Position numbers and translations under genes: made by a program
Notes under the pieces: model-generated
Told to the model about the DNA's origin: nothing
What the model saw: only the letters and a program-made list of their open reading frames with translations
Database searches by the model: none
Assembly (NCBI RefSeq): GCF_021401345.1
Contig: NZ_JACBGE010000018.1
Location: 59,019-123,018 of the forward strand
Origin: Hydrogenophaga sp. NFH-34
GTDB taxonomy: Bacteria > Pseudomonadota > Gammaproteobacteria > Burkholderiales > Burkholderiaceae_C
DNA: 64,000 nt
Reading direction: 5' to 3'
Shown here: positions 54,390 to 63,433 of the stretch, piece by piece
How the letters are laid out: every line of letters begins with the position of its first letter
Position numbering within the stretch: position 1 is the stretch's first letter

Positions 54390-55514
54390 TCAGCCGCGGT
54401 GATAGCGGTTGGCCACAAACGGCATGGGGGCGACTTCCATCGGCACGGCCTTGCCGCGCACGATGGCATGCAGACGCGTGCCTATCTCGGCGTGTTCGGG
54501 GGAAACGTAGCCCATGGCGACCGGCTTGTCGGCACTGGGGCCGAGCAGGCCGCTGGTGACTTCGCCGATCCTGGTGCCGTCCAGGCTTTGCAGCTCCACA
54601 TGCTCGCGCACCGGTACGCGCTCCAGCGCAATCAGGCCGACGCGCTTGCGGGTCAAGGCGCGGCTGCCATCCAACTGGGCGAGCACGACGTCGGCGCCCG
54701 GGAAGCCGCCGGCGCGCTCGCCGCCGGTGCGGCGGATCTTCTGCATCGCCCAGTTCAGCGCCGCTTCCACGGGGGTGGTGGTGGTGTCGATGTCGTTGCC
54801 ATACAGGCAGAGGCCGGCTTCCAGGCGCAGCGAATTGCGGGCCCCCAGTCCGACCGGCTTGACCTCCGGCTGCGCCAGCAGGGCGCGGGCAAAAGCGTCG
54901 GCGCTGGCGGCGGGCAGCGAGATCTCGAACCCGTCTTCGCCGGTGTAACCGCTGCGGGTGACGTACAGGTCGGCGCCGTTCCAGGTGGCGGCCATGCCGG
55001 TCATGAACACCAGCTTCTCCACGCCGGGCAGCAGGCGCTGCAGGGCCGTCACCGCTGCCGGCCCCTGCAGGGCGAGCAGGGCGCGGTCGAACTGGGCGTC
55101 GATGTGGCACAGGCTGCCGATGCAGGCCCGGATGTGCGCCAGATCGCCGTGTTTGCAGGCGCCGTTGACGATCACGAAAAGGTCCGTCCCGCGGTTGACG
55201 AACATGAGGTCGTCGATGATGCCGCCCGCGTCGTTGAGCAGCAGGCCGTAGCGCTGTTTGTTCACCCCCAGGCCGATCACGTCCACCGGCATCAGGCTCT
55301 CGAAGGCGGCCGCTGCATCGGGACCGGACAGCAGCAACTGGCCCATGTGCGAGACGTCGAACAGGCCCGCCGCGCGGCGCGTGTGGTGGTGCTCGGCCAT
55401 CAGGCCTTCGGGGTATTGCACCGGCATGGCGTAGCCGGCGAAGGGCACCATGCGCGCACCGAGTTCGAGGTGCAGGGCGTGCAGCGGGGTCTGGAGCAGG
55501 GTCGGGTCGGTCAC
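54390..55514 (-). CDS. gcvT: Aminomethyltransferase, glycine cleavage T protein
   Basis: The T protein has 374 residues from the GTG at 55514; an ATG at 55580 would add 22 Pro/Arg-rich residues that match no family member and would start about 15 nt after the riboswitch. Signatures include LHALHLELGARMVPFAGYAMPVQY, GLFDVSHMGQ, VTRSGYTGEDGFEI and LGARNSLRLEAGLCLYGND. It releases ammonia and forms methylene-tetrahydrofolate from the aminomethyl-lipoyl intermediate. As the first gene after the riboswitch it is directly controlled by glycine. The start codon remains uncertain because neither has a strong ribosome site. Confidence 0.93.
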   Translation of the reverse strand: MTDPTLLQTPLHALHLELGARMVPFAGYAMPVQYPEGLMAEHHHTRRAAGLFDVSHMGQLLLSGPDAAAAFESLMPVDVIGLGVNKQRYGLLLNDAGGIIDDLMFVNRGTDLFVIVNGACKHGDLAHIRACIGSLCHIDAQFDRALLALQGPAAVTALQRLLPGVEKLVFMTGMAATWNGADLYVTRSGYTGEDGFEISLPAASADAFARALLAQPEVKPVGLGARNSLRLEAGLCLYGNDIDTTTTPVEAALNWAMQKIRRTGGERAGGFPGADVVLAQLDGSRALTRKRVGLIALERVPVREHVELQSLDGTRIGEVTSGLLGPSADKPVAMGYVSPEHAEIGTRLHAIVRGKAVPMEVAPMPFVANRYHRG

Positions 55515-55594
55515 GGCAGGTCTCGCAAAGGGCAGGGCAGGCCGCCAGCCCCTTGGGGGTGACGGAATGGCACGGTTCATCCGTGCGCTGCCCC

Positions 55595-55795
55595 ACTGTC
55601 CGCTTTACCTGAGAGATTCGCCCGGGCGATGCCGCGCTTGCTCCTTCGGTGGGCGCCGCAGGGCGCCTCTCTCCAGTGAGGGACATCGCCGCCAGGGCGA
55701 TGGTCATCAGTCCTTTTGCCTGAGCGTTCAGAACCGGTTTGCCGGTCGCCTGCGCCTTCGGCGGCTCCCGAAAAGGGAGCGCTCTCCTGATGGGG
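55595..55795 (-). promoter_or_regulatory. Tandem glycine riboswitch
   Basis: Reading the minus strand from about 55795, aptamer 1 has GGAGAGCGCTCCC, GCCGCCGAAGGCGCAGGCG and CTCAGGCAAAAGGAC. Aptamer 2 follows with CTGGAGAGAGGCGCC, CACCGAAGGAGCAAGC and CTCTCAGGTAAAGCGGACAG. These are the conserved elements of both glycine aptamers in the usual order, upstream of gcvT. Glycine binding normally turns the operon on. It fills most of the 308-bp gap before the gene on the far side; I see no clear terminator stem between it and gcvT, so control may be at translation. Confidence 0.92.
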
Positions 55796-55822
55796 CCGCA
55801 GTGTAACGGAATCGCACCGCCT

Positions 55823-56329
55823 TCAGGCCGGGATGTCGGTGATCTCCGGCGGCAACAGGCGCTCCAGCCGTTCGCGGATGCCGGCGGCGCGCTGGGCGCC
55901 GGCCAGCGTCTCCACGTCGGCGATCAGCTCCCGGCCCACCGCCAGCATGGTGTGGGCGTCCCGCGCTTCGCGCAGCGCCGCGCGGTAGCGGTCGGCGAGG
56001 TTGCGGTCGCGCGGGGCGAACAGCCGGTCGCTGAGGTCGAAGAGATACATGCGCGCGGTGGCCAGCGAGCGGGTGCCTGCGAACGACTCCCCGTGCTGCG
56101 CCGTGGGGCGCGCAGCAGCCGGGGGCGGTGGCGCTGGCTGGGTGCGGCTCAGGTAGCCCTGGGTGACCAGGCGGTCGACCAGTTCGCGGCCCTCGCCCTC
56201 GAACAGCGCGGCCAGGCGCGATTCGCTCACGCGCCCGTCGGCGAGCAGCAGCACAGCGCGCTCGCGTTGCCCCAGGCTGCGGTGGCCCGGGCGCAGTTCG
56301 GCGCGTCCTTGGTCGGTTTTGGTCAGCAT
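55823..56329 (-). CDS. Protein of unknown function
   Basis: This 168-residue soluble protein was read from the ATG at 56329. The first part looks like a small winged-helix unit (RSLGQRERAVLLLADGRVSESRLAALFEGEGRELVDRLVTQGYL). A Pro/Ala linker and a helical, Arg-rich C-terminal half (FDLSDRLFAPRDRNLADRYRAALREARDAHTMLAVGRELIADVETL) follow. No family is recognised; the pattern suggests a regulator with a helical partner domain. It lies between the riboswitch and the dioxygenase gene, divergent from the latter. Confidence 0.6.
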   Translation of the reverse strand: MLTKTDQGRAELRPGHRSLGQRERAVLLLADGRVSESRLAALFEGEGRELVDRLVTQGYLSRTQPAPPPPAAARPTAQHGESFAGTRSLATARMYLFDLSDRLFAPRDRNLADRYRAALREARDAHTMLAVGRELIADVETLAGAQRAAGIRERLERLLPPEITDIPA

Positions 56330-56461
56330 GGCGGTTCCCAACGAACCCGCCGCACTGTGCCGGGGCTTCGTGACCACGGTGTGAAAAAGACGGAGCCGGC
56401 GACAATGGAACCTTGCCCGGCCTGGCGGGTCGCATCCCCATTCCCTGATATTCCCGTCCCC

Positions 56462-57346
56462 ATGAACGTCCGTCGCCGCCAGCTCCTGCAAGCCTTTTCC
56501 AGCATCGCCGCCGTGACCGCGCCGCTGCGCGATACCGCCGCCGCTCCCGCCGCCACCCGCATGCCCGTGATCTTCATCGGTCACGGCAGCCCCATGAATG
56601 CGGTGGCCGACAACGCCTTCACGCGCAGCCTCACCGCCTGGGGGCGGCGTCTGCCCCGGCCGACGGCCATCCTGTCGGTTTCCGCGCACTGGCTGACGCC
56701 GGGACAGAGCCTGGTGGACGTGCAGGCCCGGCCGCGCACCATCCACGATTTCGGCGGGTTTCCGAAGGCGCTGTACGAGATCCAGTACCCGGCGGCCGGT
56801 GCGCCCGGCATGGCGCGCGAACTGCAGGCCATCGTCAAGGCGCGCAAGGTCCAGGGCAGCGACGACTGGGGGCTGGACCACGGCACCTGGACCGTGCTGC
56901 GCCACCTGTATCCGCAGGCCGACATCCCCACGTTTCAGCTGTCGATCGATTACGCCGCGGCCGGCGGCTTCCACCACGGGATCGGGCGCGAACTGGCAGC
57001 GCTGCGCGACCAGGGCGTGCTCATCGTGGGCAGCGGCAACATCGTCCACAACCTGCGCGCGACCGTGCGCGGGGCCGAGCCCAGTGCGCGCGGCCTGACC
57101 GACTGGGCCCAGGGCTTCGATGAGGCGGTGAAGGCGGCGCTGAACGAGCGCAGCTTCCGCACCGAACAGCGCCTGCTGAATCCCGCGGCCATGGGCGCGT
57201 CGGCCGCGATGGCGGTGCCCACACCCGATCACTACTGGCCGTTCCTGTATGCGCTGGGCGCTTCCGATCCGCGCGAGCCGCTGCAGCACGTCTACGAAGG
57301 TTTCCACTCGGGCACGCTGAGCATGCGCTGCCTGCAGTGGGGCTGA
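56462..57346 (+). CDS. DODA-type extradiol aromatic ring-opening dioxygenase family (YgiD-like), Tat signal candidate
   Basis: The 294-residue protein matches the LigB/YgiD fold. Metal and active-site histidines are seen in IFIGHGSPMNA, SVSAHWLTP, GLDHGTWTVLRHLYP and NIVHNL, and a C-terminal TPDHYWPFLYALG is also present. It starts MNVRRRQLLQAFSSIAAVTAPL, which looks like a twin-arginine signal and is absent from cytoplasmic YgiD. If exported, the metal would be loaded before export. Family members open the ring of DOPA or other catechols; the substrate is unknown. The ATG at 56462 was chosen because upstream residues belong to antisense sequence of the neighbour. Confidence 0.82.
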   Translation: MNVRRRQLLQAFSSIAAVTAPLRDTAAAPAATRMPVIFIGHGSPMNAVADNAFTRSLTAWGRRLPRPTAILSVSAHWLTPGQSLVDVQARPRTIHDFGGFPKALYEIQYPAAGAPGMARELQAIVKARKVQGSDDWGLDHGTWTVLRHLYPQADIPTFQLSIDYAAAGGFHHGIGRELAALRDQGVLIVGSGNIVHNLRATVRGAEPSARGLTDWAQGFDEAVKAALNERSFRTEQRLLNPAAMGASAAMAVPTPDHYWPFLYALGASDPREPLQHVYEGFHSGTLSMRCLQWG

Positions 57347-57382
57347 GCCGGCCGCACGCTGGCGGTCCGGCCGGTCCGGTTC

Positions 57383-59029
57383 TCAGGCGGGCAGGGCGCG
57401 CTGGAGCAGGGCGTCGACGTCCAGCCTGGACGGATCGACCAGGCCGGTGACGGCGCCCCAGTGCGTGCCCAGGCGGGTGGCGATGAAGGCGTCGGCCACT
57501 GCCGTGGGAGCGCTCTCGTGCAGCAGGCAGGCCTGGGCCAGCACGCACAGGCGGGCGGTGAACTGGCGGCCGATGCCCTCGAATTCGCCCGGTGGCCGCT
57601 CCAGCAGGCGGCTGAGGTCGAGCGCTTCGCTGGTCAGCGCCCGGTGTTCGCCGGCCCGGCGCATGAGGTCGGCGAGCAGCACCTGCGCGTGTTCGGGCTG
57701 GCGTGCGATGCCGCGCATCACGTCCAGGCACATCACGTTGCCCGATCCCTCCCAGATCGAGTTGACCGGCGCTTCGCGGAACAGCCGGCCCATGATGCCG
57801 TCCTCCACGTAGCCGTTGCCACCGAAGACTTCCATGGCTTCGCCGGTGAGTTCGACGGCGCGCTTGCAGACCCAGAATTTCGCGGCCGGCGTCATCAGGC
57901 GGTGCCACGCGCGGGCCTCGGGCGTGTCGTGTTCGTAGGCTTCGGCCAGGTGCATGGCCAGTGCCAGCGCGCCTTCGCTCTCCAGCGCCATGTCGGCCAG
58001 CACGGCGCGCATCAGCGGCTGGTTGGCCAGGGTGTTGCCGAAGGCCCGGCGCTGGCGCGTGTAGGCGATGCCCTGGGCCAGCGCCTGGCGGATCATGGCC
58101 GCGCTGCCCAGTACACAGGTCAGCCGCGTGTAGGTGGCCATTTCGATGATGGTGGGGATGCCGCGTCCGGCCTCGCCCATCAGCACCCCCCAGGCATCGT
58201 GGAACTCCACTTCGCTGCTGGAATTGCTCTTGTTGCCGACCTTGTTCTTCAGGCGCTGGATGTGGATGGCGTTCTTGCTGCCATCGGGCCGCCAGCGTGG
58301 CACGAAGAAGCAGGCCAGGCCGTCCTCGGGGGTGCGCGCCACCACCAGATGGGCGTCGCACATGGGGGCCGAGAAGAACCACTTGTGACCGCGCAGCAGG
58401 TACTCGCCGCCACGCCCGCCCGCGCCGATGGGGGTGGCGGTGGTCTGGTTGGCCCGCACGTCCGAGCCGCCCTGTTTTTCGGTCATGCCCATGCCCAGAT
58501 AAATCGCGCTTTTCTGGGCGATGGGCAGATCGCGCGGATCGTAGCGGTCGCTGAAGAGGCGGCTGCCGGTCTGTTCCCAGAGCGCGGGTTCGCGCTGCAG
58601 CAGGGGAATGGCGCCCAGCGTCATCGTCGAGGGGCACAACGTGCCGGCCTCGATCTGGGCGTGCAGGTAGAAGCCGGCGGCCCAGGCCGCCCAGCGGCCC
58701 GTGTGGGTCTCGCGGAAGGGGCTGGAGATCAGGCCCGCACCCCGGTAACGGCTCAGCAGTTCGTGCCATGCGGGGTGGAAGTCCACCTGGTCGATGCGGC
58801 GCCCGCGGGCGTCGAAGGTCCGCAACTCTGGGGTGTGGCGGTTGGCAAGGTCGGCCAGGTCGTAGCTCTCGGCCGTGCCCATCAGCTCGCCATAGGCAGC
58901 CAGGCGGTCGTGGGCGTCGGCCCCGCCGTGGCGCGAAACGGCGGCCTGCAAGGCACTGTCGGTGGTGTAGAGGTTGTAGCCGCGCAGTTCGTCGAACTGG
59001 TTGCTGACCTCGTGGGTGGTCCAGCCCAT
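57383..59029 (-). CDS. Acyl-CoA dehydrogenase family protein, AidB-like
   Basis: This 548-residue protein is close to AidB (541) and longer than ordinary acyl-CoA dehydrogenases (about 385). It has the GMGMTEKQGGSDVRANQTTA substrate/FAD stretch, LLRGHKWFFSAPMCDAHLVVA, and the catalytic region LTGEAMEVFGGNGYVEDGIMGR with NSIWEGSGNV. The C-terminal helical extension fits the DNA-binding-capable AidB group. GGAG precedes the ATG at 59029. E. coli AidB protects DNA from alkylation; many relatives have metabolic roles. A TetR regulator gene is divergent 53 bp away. Confidence 0.87.
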   Translation of the reverse strand: MGWTTHEVSNQFDELRGYNLYTTDSALQAAVSRHGGADAHDRLAAYGELMGTAESYDLADLANRHTPELRTFDARGRRIDQVDFHPAWHELLSRYRGAGLISSPFRETHTGRWAAWAAGFYLHAQIEAGTLCPSTMTLGAIPLLQREPALWEQTGSRLFSDRYDPRDLPIAQKSAIYLGMGMTEKQGGSDVRANQTTATPIGAGGRGGEYLLRGHKWFFSAPMCDAHLVVARTPEDGLACFFVPRWRPDGSKNAIHIQRLKNKVGNKSNSSSEVEFHDAWGVLMGEAGRGIPTIIEMATYTRLTCVLGSAAMIRQALAQGIAYTRQRRAFGNTLANQPLMRAVLADMALESEGALALAMHLAEAYEHDTPEARAWHRLMTPAAKFWVCKRAVELTGEAMEVFGGNGYVEDGIMGRLFREAPVNSIWEGSGNVMCLDVMRGIARQPEHAQVLLADLMRRAGEHRALTSEALDLSRLLERPPGEFEGIGRQFTARLCVLAQACLLHESAPTAVADAFIATRLGTHWGAVTGLVDPSRLDVDALLQRALPA

Positions 59030-59082
59030 GCTAATGTCTCCTTCGTTGGTGTGTGTCCAGGGCAAGACAGAGTGTAGGAACG

Positions 59083-59745
59083 ATGGCGGCAACACGTGTT
59101 CGGATTTCCCGTGCGCCGGTGACGGCCCCCGCGGCAGGCGAGTCTGCCTTGCGGCGGCGCCCCCGGCAGTCGCGTGCGCAGGCCAGTTCGCAGGCTTTGC
59201 AGGAGGCCTTTGTTCGGGTTTTGCTGGACCAGGGCTATGCGGCCATGACGGTGCGCGAACTCGCGGGGGTGGCGGGGGTGGGCATCGGCACCTTCTACGA
59301 CTATGTGAGCGACAAGCAGGCGCTGGCCGCGCTCACCATCCACCGCAAGGTGCAGGCGCTGGCGCGGGATCTGGTGACCCAGGCGGAGGTTTTGCAGGGG
59401 CTGCCGCTGGGGCAACTGGTGCCAGCACTGGTGGCGCGGCAGATCGCGGCGATCCGGTCCGATGCCCGGGCCTGGGCCGCGCTGTACCAGTTGGAGCGCC
59501 AGATATCGCCGCCCGAGGCCTACCGCAAGAACTACCGCCGCTACGTCGAGGCCTGGGTTGCGGCGGTGGGACACGCGCGTGATGCGCCCGATCCGGCCGG
59601 CTGCCTGCGCCTGGGGCGGGCGGTGCACGTGCTGACCTACGGTGCGGTGGTGCAGGCCCTGCTCACGCAAGGTGCCCGTGTGGACTGGGCCGCGTTGCAG
59701 ACCGATCTGGGGCGGTCGCTGCAGGGGCATCTGGCGGGCGGCTGA
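59083..59745 (+). CDS. TetR/AcrR-family transcriptional regulator
   Basis: The 220-residue protein has an Arg/Ala-rich N-terminal tail, then a TetR helix-turn-helix (SQALQEAFVRVLLDQGYAAMTVRELAGVAGVGIGTFYDYVSDKQAL). A helical ligand domain with YRKNYRRYVEAWVAA follows. ATG 59083 has AGGAA at a suitable distance; an upstream start at 59053 would overlap regulatory DNA. Divergence from the AidB-like dehydrogenase gene makes that gene its likely target, perhaps with an acyl-CoA effector. Confidence 0.87.
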   Translation: MAATRVRISRAPVTAPAAGESALRRRPRQSRAQASSQALQEAFVRVLLDQGYAAMTVRELAGVAGVGIGTFYDYVSDKQALAALTIHRKVQALARDLVTQAEVLQGLPLGQLVPALVARQIAAIRSDARAWAALYQLERQISPPEAYRKNYRRYVEAWVAAVGHARDAPDPAGCLRLGRAVHVLTYGAVVQALLTQGARVDWAALQTDLGRSLQGHLAGG

Positions 59746-59754
59746 CGCGCCCAT

Positions 59755-59779
59755 GAAAAACGGGCGGCCAGGCCGCCCG
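59755..59779 (-). terminator. Intrinsic terminator of the ETF-QO gene
   Basis: The 9-bp perfect stem CGGGCGGCC/GGCCGCCCG (59761-59769 and 59771-59779, 1-nt loop) is followed on the minus strand by a run of five T (59760-59756). It lies 45 bp past the ETF-QO stop codon. Confidence 0.75.
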
Positions 59780-59824
59780 TCTGCCGAGAAAGGGGGCGGC
59801 CGGTGTTTACCCCGGCCACCGCTA

Positions 59825-61507
59825 TCACATGCCGGCGTAGTTGGGCCCGCCGCCACCCTCGGGGGTGACCCAGACGATGTTCTGCGTGGGATCCTTGATG
59901 TCGCAGGTCTTGCAGTGCACACAGTTCTGCGCGTTGATCACCAGCTGGTCGGCCCCGTCCTTGTTGACGAACTCGTACACCCCGGCCGGGCAGTAGCGGC
60001 TCTCGGGACCGCCGAACTTCGCCAGATTGACCTTGACCGGCACGCTGGCGTCCTTGAGCGTCAGGTGTGCCGGCTGGTTCTCCTCGTGGTTGGTGTTGGA
60101 GACGAATACGCTGGAGAGCCGGTCGAAGGTGAGCTGCCCATCGGGCTTGGGGTACTCGATCTTCGGGCACTCGGCCGCCGGCTTCAGGTACAGGTGATCG
60201 GCCTGCGTGCGGTGGATCGTCCAGGGCGGCGTGCTCACACCGATCTTGGGCAGGAACCATTGCTCGATCCCGGTCATCAGGGCGCCAACCGTGCTGCCCT
60301 TCTTGAACCACTGCTTGAAGTTGCGCGACTGGTGCAGCTCGGTGTGCAGCCAGCTTTGCTCGAAGGCGTTGGGGTAGGCCGCCAGCTCGTCGCTGGTGCG
60401 ACCCGCCGTCACCGCCTCGAAAGCCGCCTCGGCGCACAGCATGCCGCTCTTGATCGCTGCGTGGCTGCCCTTGATGCGCGCGGCGTTCAAAAAGCCCGCA
60501 TCGCAGCCGACCAGCGCGCCGCCCGGGAACACCGTCTTGGGCAGACTCAGCAGACCGCCGGCGGTGATGGCGCGGGCGCCATAGCCCAGGCGCTTGCCGC
60601 CTTCGATGTGTGCCTTGATGGCCGGGTGGGTCTTCCAGCGCTGCATCTCCTCGAACGGGGAGAGCCAGGGGTTTTGGTAATCCAGCCCGGTCACGAAGCC
60701 CAGCGTGACCTTGTTGCCTTCGAGGTGGTACAGGAAGCCGCCACCGTAGGTCTCGCTGTCCATCGGCCAGCCCGCGGTGTGCACGACCAGGCCCGGCTTG
60801 GCCTTCTCGGCCGGGATCTCCCACAGCTCCTTGATGCCGATGGCGTAGCTTTGCGGGTCCTTGCCCTCGTCGAGCTTGAATTTGGCGATGAGCTGTTTGC
60901 CCAGGTGGCCACGCGCGCCCTCGGCGAACACCGTGTACTTGGCGTGCAGCTCCATGCCGATCTGGAAGTTCTCGGTCGGCTCGCTATCCTTGCCCACGCC
61001 CAGGTTGCCGGTGGCCACGCCCTTGACCGAGCCGTCATCGTGGTAGAGCACCTCGGCAGCGGCAAAGCCGGGAAAGATCTCCACGCCCAGGGCCTCGGCC
61101 TGCTGGCCCAGCCATTGGGTGACCGCGCCCAGGCTGATGACGTAGTTGCCTTCGTTGTGGAAGTTGCGCGGCACCAGCGCGTCGGGCGTGCGCTTGTGGC
61201 CCGTCTCGGAAAGAAACAGGACATCGTCGCCCGTCACGGGCTGGTTCAGTGGCGCGCCCAGTTCCTTCCAGTTGGGGAGCAGCTCGGTGAGCGCCTTGGG
61301 GTCCATCACCGCGCCCGAGAGGATGTGCGCGCCCGGCTCGGAGCCTTTTTCCAGCACGCAGACGTTGATCTCGCTGCCCTTGTCGGTGGCCAGCTGCTTC
61401 AGGCGGATCGCGGTGGACAGCCCCGCCGGGCCGCCACCGATCACCACCACGTCGTATTCCATCGCTTCTCGCGGGCCGTATTGCGCGAGGATCTCGTCTG
61501 GGCTCAT
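59825..61507 (-). CDS. Electron transfer flavoprotein-ubiquinone oxidoreductase
   Basis: The 560-residue ETF-QO has the FAD motif VVVIGGGPAGLSTAIRL at the start and a middle ubiquinone-binding region (TGHKRTPDALVPRNFHNEG). The C-terminal [4Fe-4S] site is YCPAGVYE with CVHCKTCDIKDPTQNI. It carries electrons from ETF, fed by acyl-CoA and other dehydrogenases, to ubiquinone at the membrane. That role fits the nearby AidB-like dehydrogenase, FadB-like protein and thioesterase. The ATG at 61507 was chosen because upstream residues are not family-like. Confidence 0.95.
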   Translation of the reverse strand: MSPDEILAQYGPREAMEYDVVVIGGGPAGLSTAIRLKQLATDKGSEINVCVLEKGSEPGAHILSGAVMDPKALTELLPNWKELGAPLNQPVTGDDVLFLSETGHKRTPDALVPRNFHNEGNYVISLGAVTQWLGQQAEALGVEIFPGFAAAEVLYHDDGSVKGVATGNLGVGKDSEPTENFQIGMELHAKYTVFAEGARGHLGKQLIAKFKLDEGKDPQSYAIGIKELWEIPAEKAKPGLVVHTAGWPMDSETYGGGFLYHLEGNKVTLGFVTGLDYQNPWLSPFEEMQRWKTHPAIKAHIEGGKRLGYGARAITAGGLLSLPKTVFPGGALVGCDAGFLNAARIKGSHAAIKSGMLCAEAAFEAVTAGRTSDELAAYPNAFEQSWLHTELHQSRNFKQWFKKGSTVGALMTGIEQWFLPKIGVSTPPWTIHRTQADHLYLKPAAECPKIEYPKPDGQLTFDRLSSVFVSNTNHEENQPAHLTLKDASVPVKVNLAKFGGPESRYCPAGVYEFVNKDGADQLVINAQNCVHCKTCDIKDPTQNIVWVTPEGGGGPNYAGM

Positions 61508-61641
61508 CGGGGGTCTCACAGATAATGGTTTTCGGATCGCCGCCACGGCTGTGGCGGGTGTCTTCGGGCGGACCGCATTTTATGCCCTTGTGCCCGAAAA
61601 TCGAACGATCGTGCTAATTTGAATCGTCTGGAGATTATCCC

Positions 61642-62424
61642 GTGTCTTACCAGCTTGACCTGTCGGGCCGTGTCGCCCTCATCACGGGCGCTTCCAGTGG
61701 TCTGGGGGCGCAGTTCGCCAAAACCCTGAGCCGCGCGGGCGCTGCCGTGGTGCTCGCCAGCCGCCGCACCGACCGCCTGATGGCCTTGCGTGCCCACATC
61801 GAGGCCGAGGGCGGCGACGCCCATGTGGTGGCGCTGGACGTGACCGACACTGCGTCGATCAAGTCTGCGGTCGCGCATGCCGAGACCGAGGTGGGGCCGA
61901 TCGACATCCTGATCAACAACTCGGGCGTGAGCACCACGCAGCGCCTGCAGGACGTGACCGAGGACGACTACGACTTCGTCTTCGGCACCAACACCCGGGG
62001 CGCCTTCTTCGTGGCGCAGGAAGTGGCCAAGCGCATGCTCGCGCGCGCCCAGGGTGCGGCTCCGGGCACTTTCGTGGGCGGGCGCATCATCAACATCGCG
62101 TCCATGGCCGGCCTGAAGGTGCTGCCGCAGATCGGTGTGTACTGCATGAGCAAGGCCGCTGTCGTGCACATGACCAAGGCCATGGCGGTGGAGTGGGGCA
62201 AGTTCGGCATCAACGTCAACGCCATCTGTCCTGGCTACATCGACACCGAGATCAACCACCAGCACTGGCAGACTGAGCAGGGGCAGAAGCTGATCGGCAT
62301 GCTGCCGCGCAAACGCGTCGGCTCGCCGGCCGATCTGGACGCGGTGTTGGTCATGCTGGCGAGCAACGAAAGCCATTTCATCAACGGTGCCGTGATCGCG
62401 GCAGACGACGGGTTCGCGGTGTGA
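61642..62424 (+). CDS. SDR-family oxidoreductase
   Basis: This 260-residue classical SDR has cofactor loop TGASSGLG (15-22), NNSG near 92-95, and catalytic Ser154, Tyr167 and Lys171 in MSKAAV. Residues ASRRTDRL after the second strand, with two Arg, favour NADP. The pattern resembles 3-oxoacyl-ACP reductase and glucose dehydrogenase-like SDRs without settling the substrate. It overlaps the following EamA gene (GTGA), and an 8-bp palindrome ACGATCGT (61605-61612) lies in the upstream region shared with ETF-QO. Confidence 0.83.
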   Translation: MSYQLDLSGRVALITGASSGLGAQFAKTLSRAGAAVVLASRRTDRLMALRAHIEAEGGDAHVVALDVTDTASIKSAVAHAETEVGPIDILINNSGVSTTQRLQDVTEDDYDFVFGTNTRGAFFVAQEVAKRMLARAQGAAPGTFVGGRIINIASMAGLKVLPQIGVYCMSKAAVVHMTKAMAVEWGKFGINVNAICPGYIDTEINHQHWQTEQGQKLIGMLPRKRVGSPADLDAVLVMLASNESHFINGAVIAADDGFAV

Positions 62425-63398
62425 CGCCAGCGCAAGGCGTTTCCGCGGGCAGCCTGGGGCAGCCGGGGGCGCTGCCGCCAGGGATGGCCACGGGCATTCT
62501 GGCCGGTCTGGCGGCCGGGGCGTTCTGGGGCACGACCTTCGTGGCGCCGCTGGCGGCCCCCGGATTTTCGTCGGTGGACTACACCGCAGGCCGTTTCGTG
62601 GCCTGCGGCCTGTTTTCTGCGCTGCTGATGCTGTGGCAGTGGGGGCGCAGTCAGCGCGGCGGGGCCGCTCTGCGACGGCCGACGGGGCGCCAGGCGCTGG
62701 CGGCCGCAGGCCTGAGCGTGCTCGGCTACACCGGGTATTACCTGTTGCTGGTGCTGGCCATTGCGGATGCCGGGGCGGCGTTGCCGGTGCTGATCATCGG
62801 CACCATTCCGCTGTGGGTGATGATGCTGGGCAAGCCGGTCGGTCTGCGCTGGTCATCCCTGGTGCCGGGCCTGCTGCTGACCGCAGCCGGCATGGCCCTG
62901 ATGATGCGGGCCACGGCAGCCGACGTGGATGTGGAAGGCGCCCGTCACCTGGTCCGGGGCGTGTTGTTCGGGGTCGGGGCCATGGCCAGTTGGACCGTGT
63001 TCGGCCTGTTCAACGCGCGCTGGCTGCGGCGCAATGAGGCGGTGAATTCCACCGAGTGGGCCAACTGGTTGGGGCTCGCTGCCGGGGTGGGCGGGTGGCT
63101 GCTCTGGCTGGGGGCTGGTACGCCCTGGGCCGAACTGGCAGAGCGCCCAGGACTGGGGCGTTTCGTGTTTGTCTGCACGTCCACCGGCATTGGCTCGGCC
63201 TGGGTGGCTTCGGTGCTGTGGAACGTCGCCTGCCGCCGGCTGAGTTCCAGCCTGGCTGGGCAACTGATTGTCAGCGAGACCGTGTTCGGTCTCTGTTATG
63301 CGTTCATCTGGTCGGGGCAGTGGCCCCAGCCCGTGCAATGGGGGGCGAGCGGCCTGTTCGTGCTGGGCATCCTGGCCTCCATCCGCGCCCACCGCTGA
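62421..63398 (+). CDS. EamA-family (DMT superfamily) transporter
   Basis: The 325-residue protein (GTG start at 62421 overlapping the SDR stop; ATG at 62484 is an alternative) has ten hydrophobic segments in two EamA repeats. The first begins ATGILAGLAAGAFWGTTFVAP and the second near GVLFGVGAMASWTVFGLF. The late LIVSETVFGLCYAFIWSGQWP is typical. It is the third EamA transporter gene of the window, not notably similar to the two near aroE. Linked to the SDR by overlap, it could export that enzyme's product or a detoxified compound; this is speculative. Confidence 0.83.
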   Translation: MTPAQGVSAGSLGQPGALPPGMATGILAGLAAGAFWGTTFVAPLAAPGFSSVDYTAGRFVACGLFSALLMLWQWGRSQRGGAALRRPTGRQALAAAGLSVLGYTGYYLLLVLAIADAGAALPVLIIGTIPLWVMMLGKPVGLRWSSLVPGLLLTAAGMALMMRATAADVDVEGARHLVRGVLFGVGAMASWTVFGLFNARWLRRNEAVNSTEWANWLGLAAGVGGWLLWLGAGTPWAELAERPGLGRFVFVCTSTGIGSAWVASVLWNVACRRLSSSLAGQLIVSETVFGLCYAFIWSGQWPQPVQWGASGLFVLGILASIRAHR

Positions 63399-63433
63399 GG
63401 GCTTTCGAGCCCGGTCACTCCTAGGAATCTGTG

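Noticed and set aside
61605..61612. 8-bp palindrome ACGATCGT as a TetR-type operator
   Set aside because: Symmetry does not extend beyond 8 bp and no second site is visible; too short to list as a site, only noted with the SDR gene.
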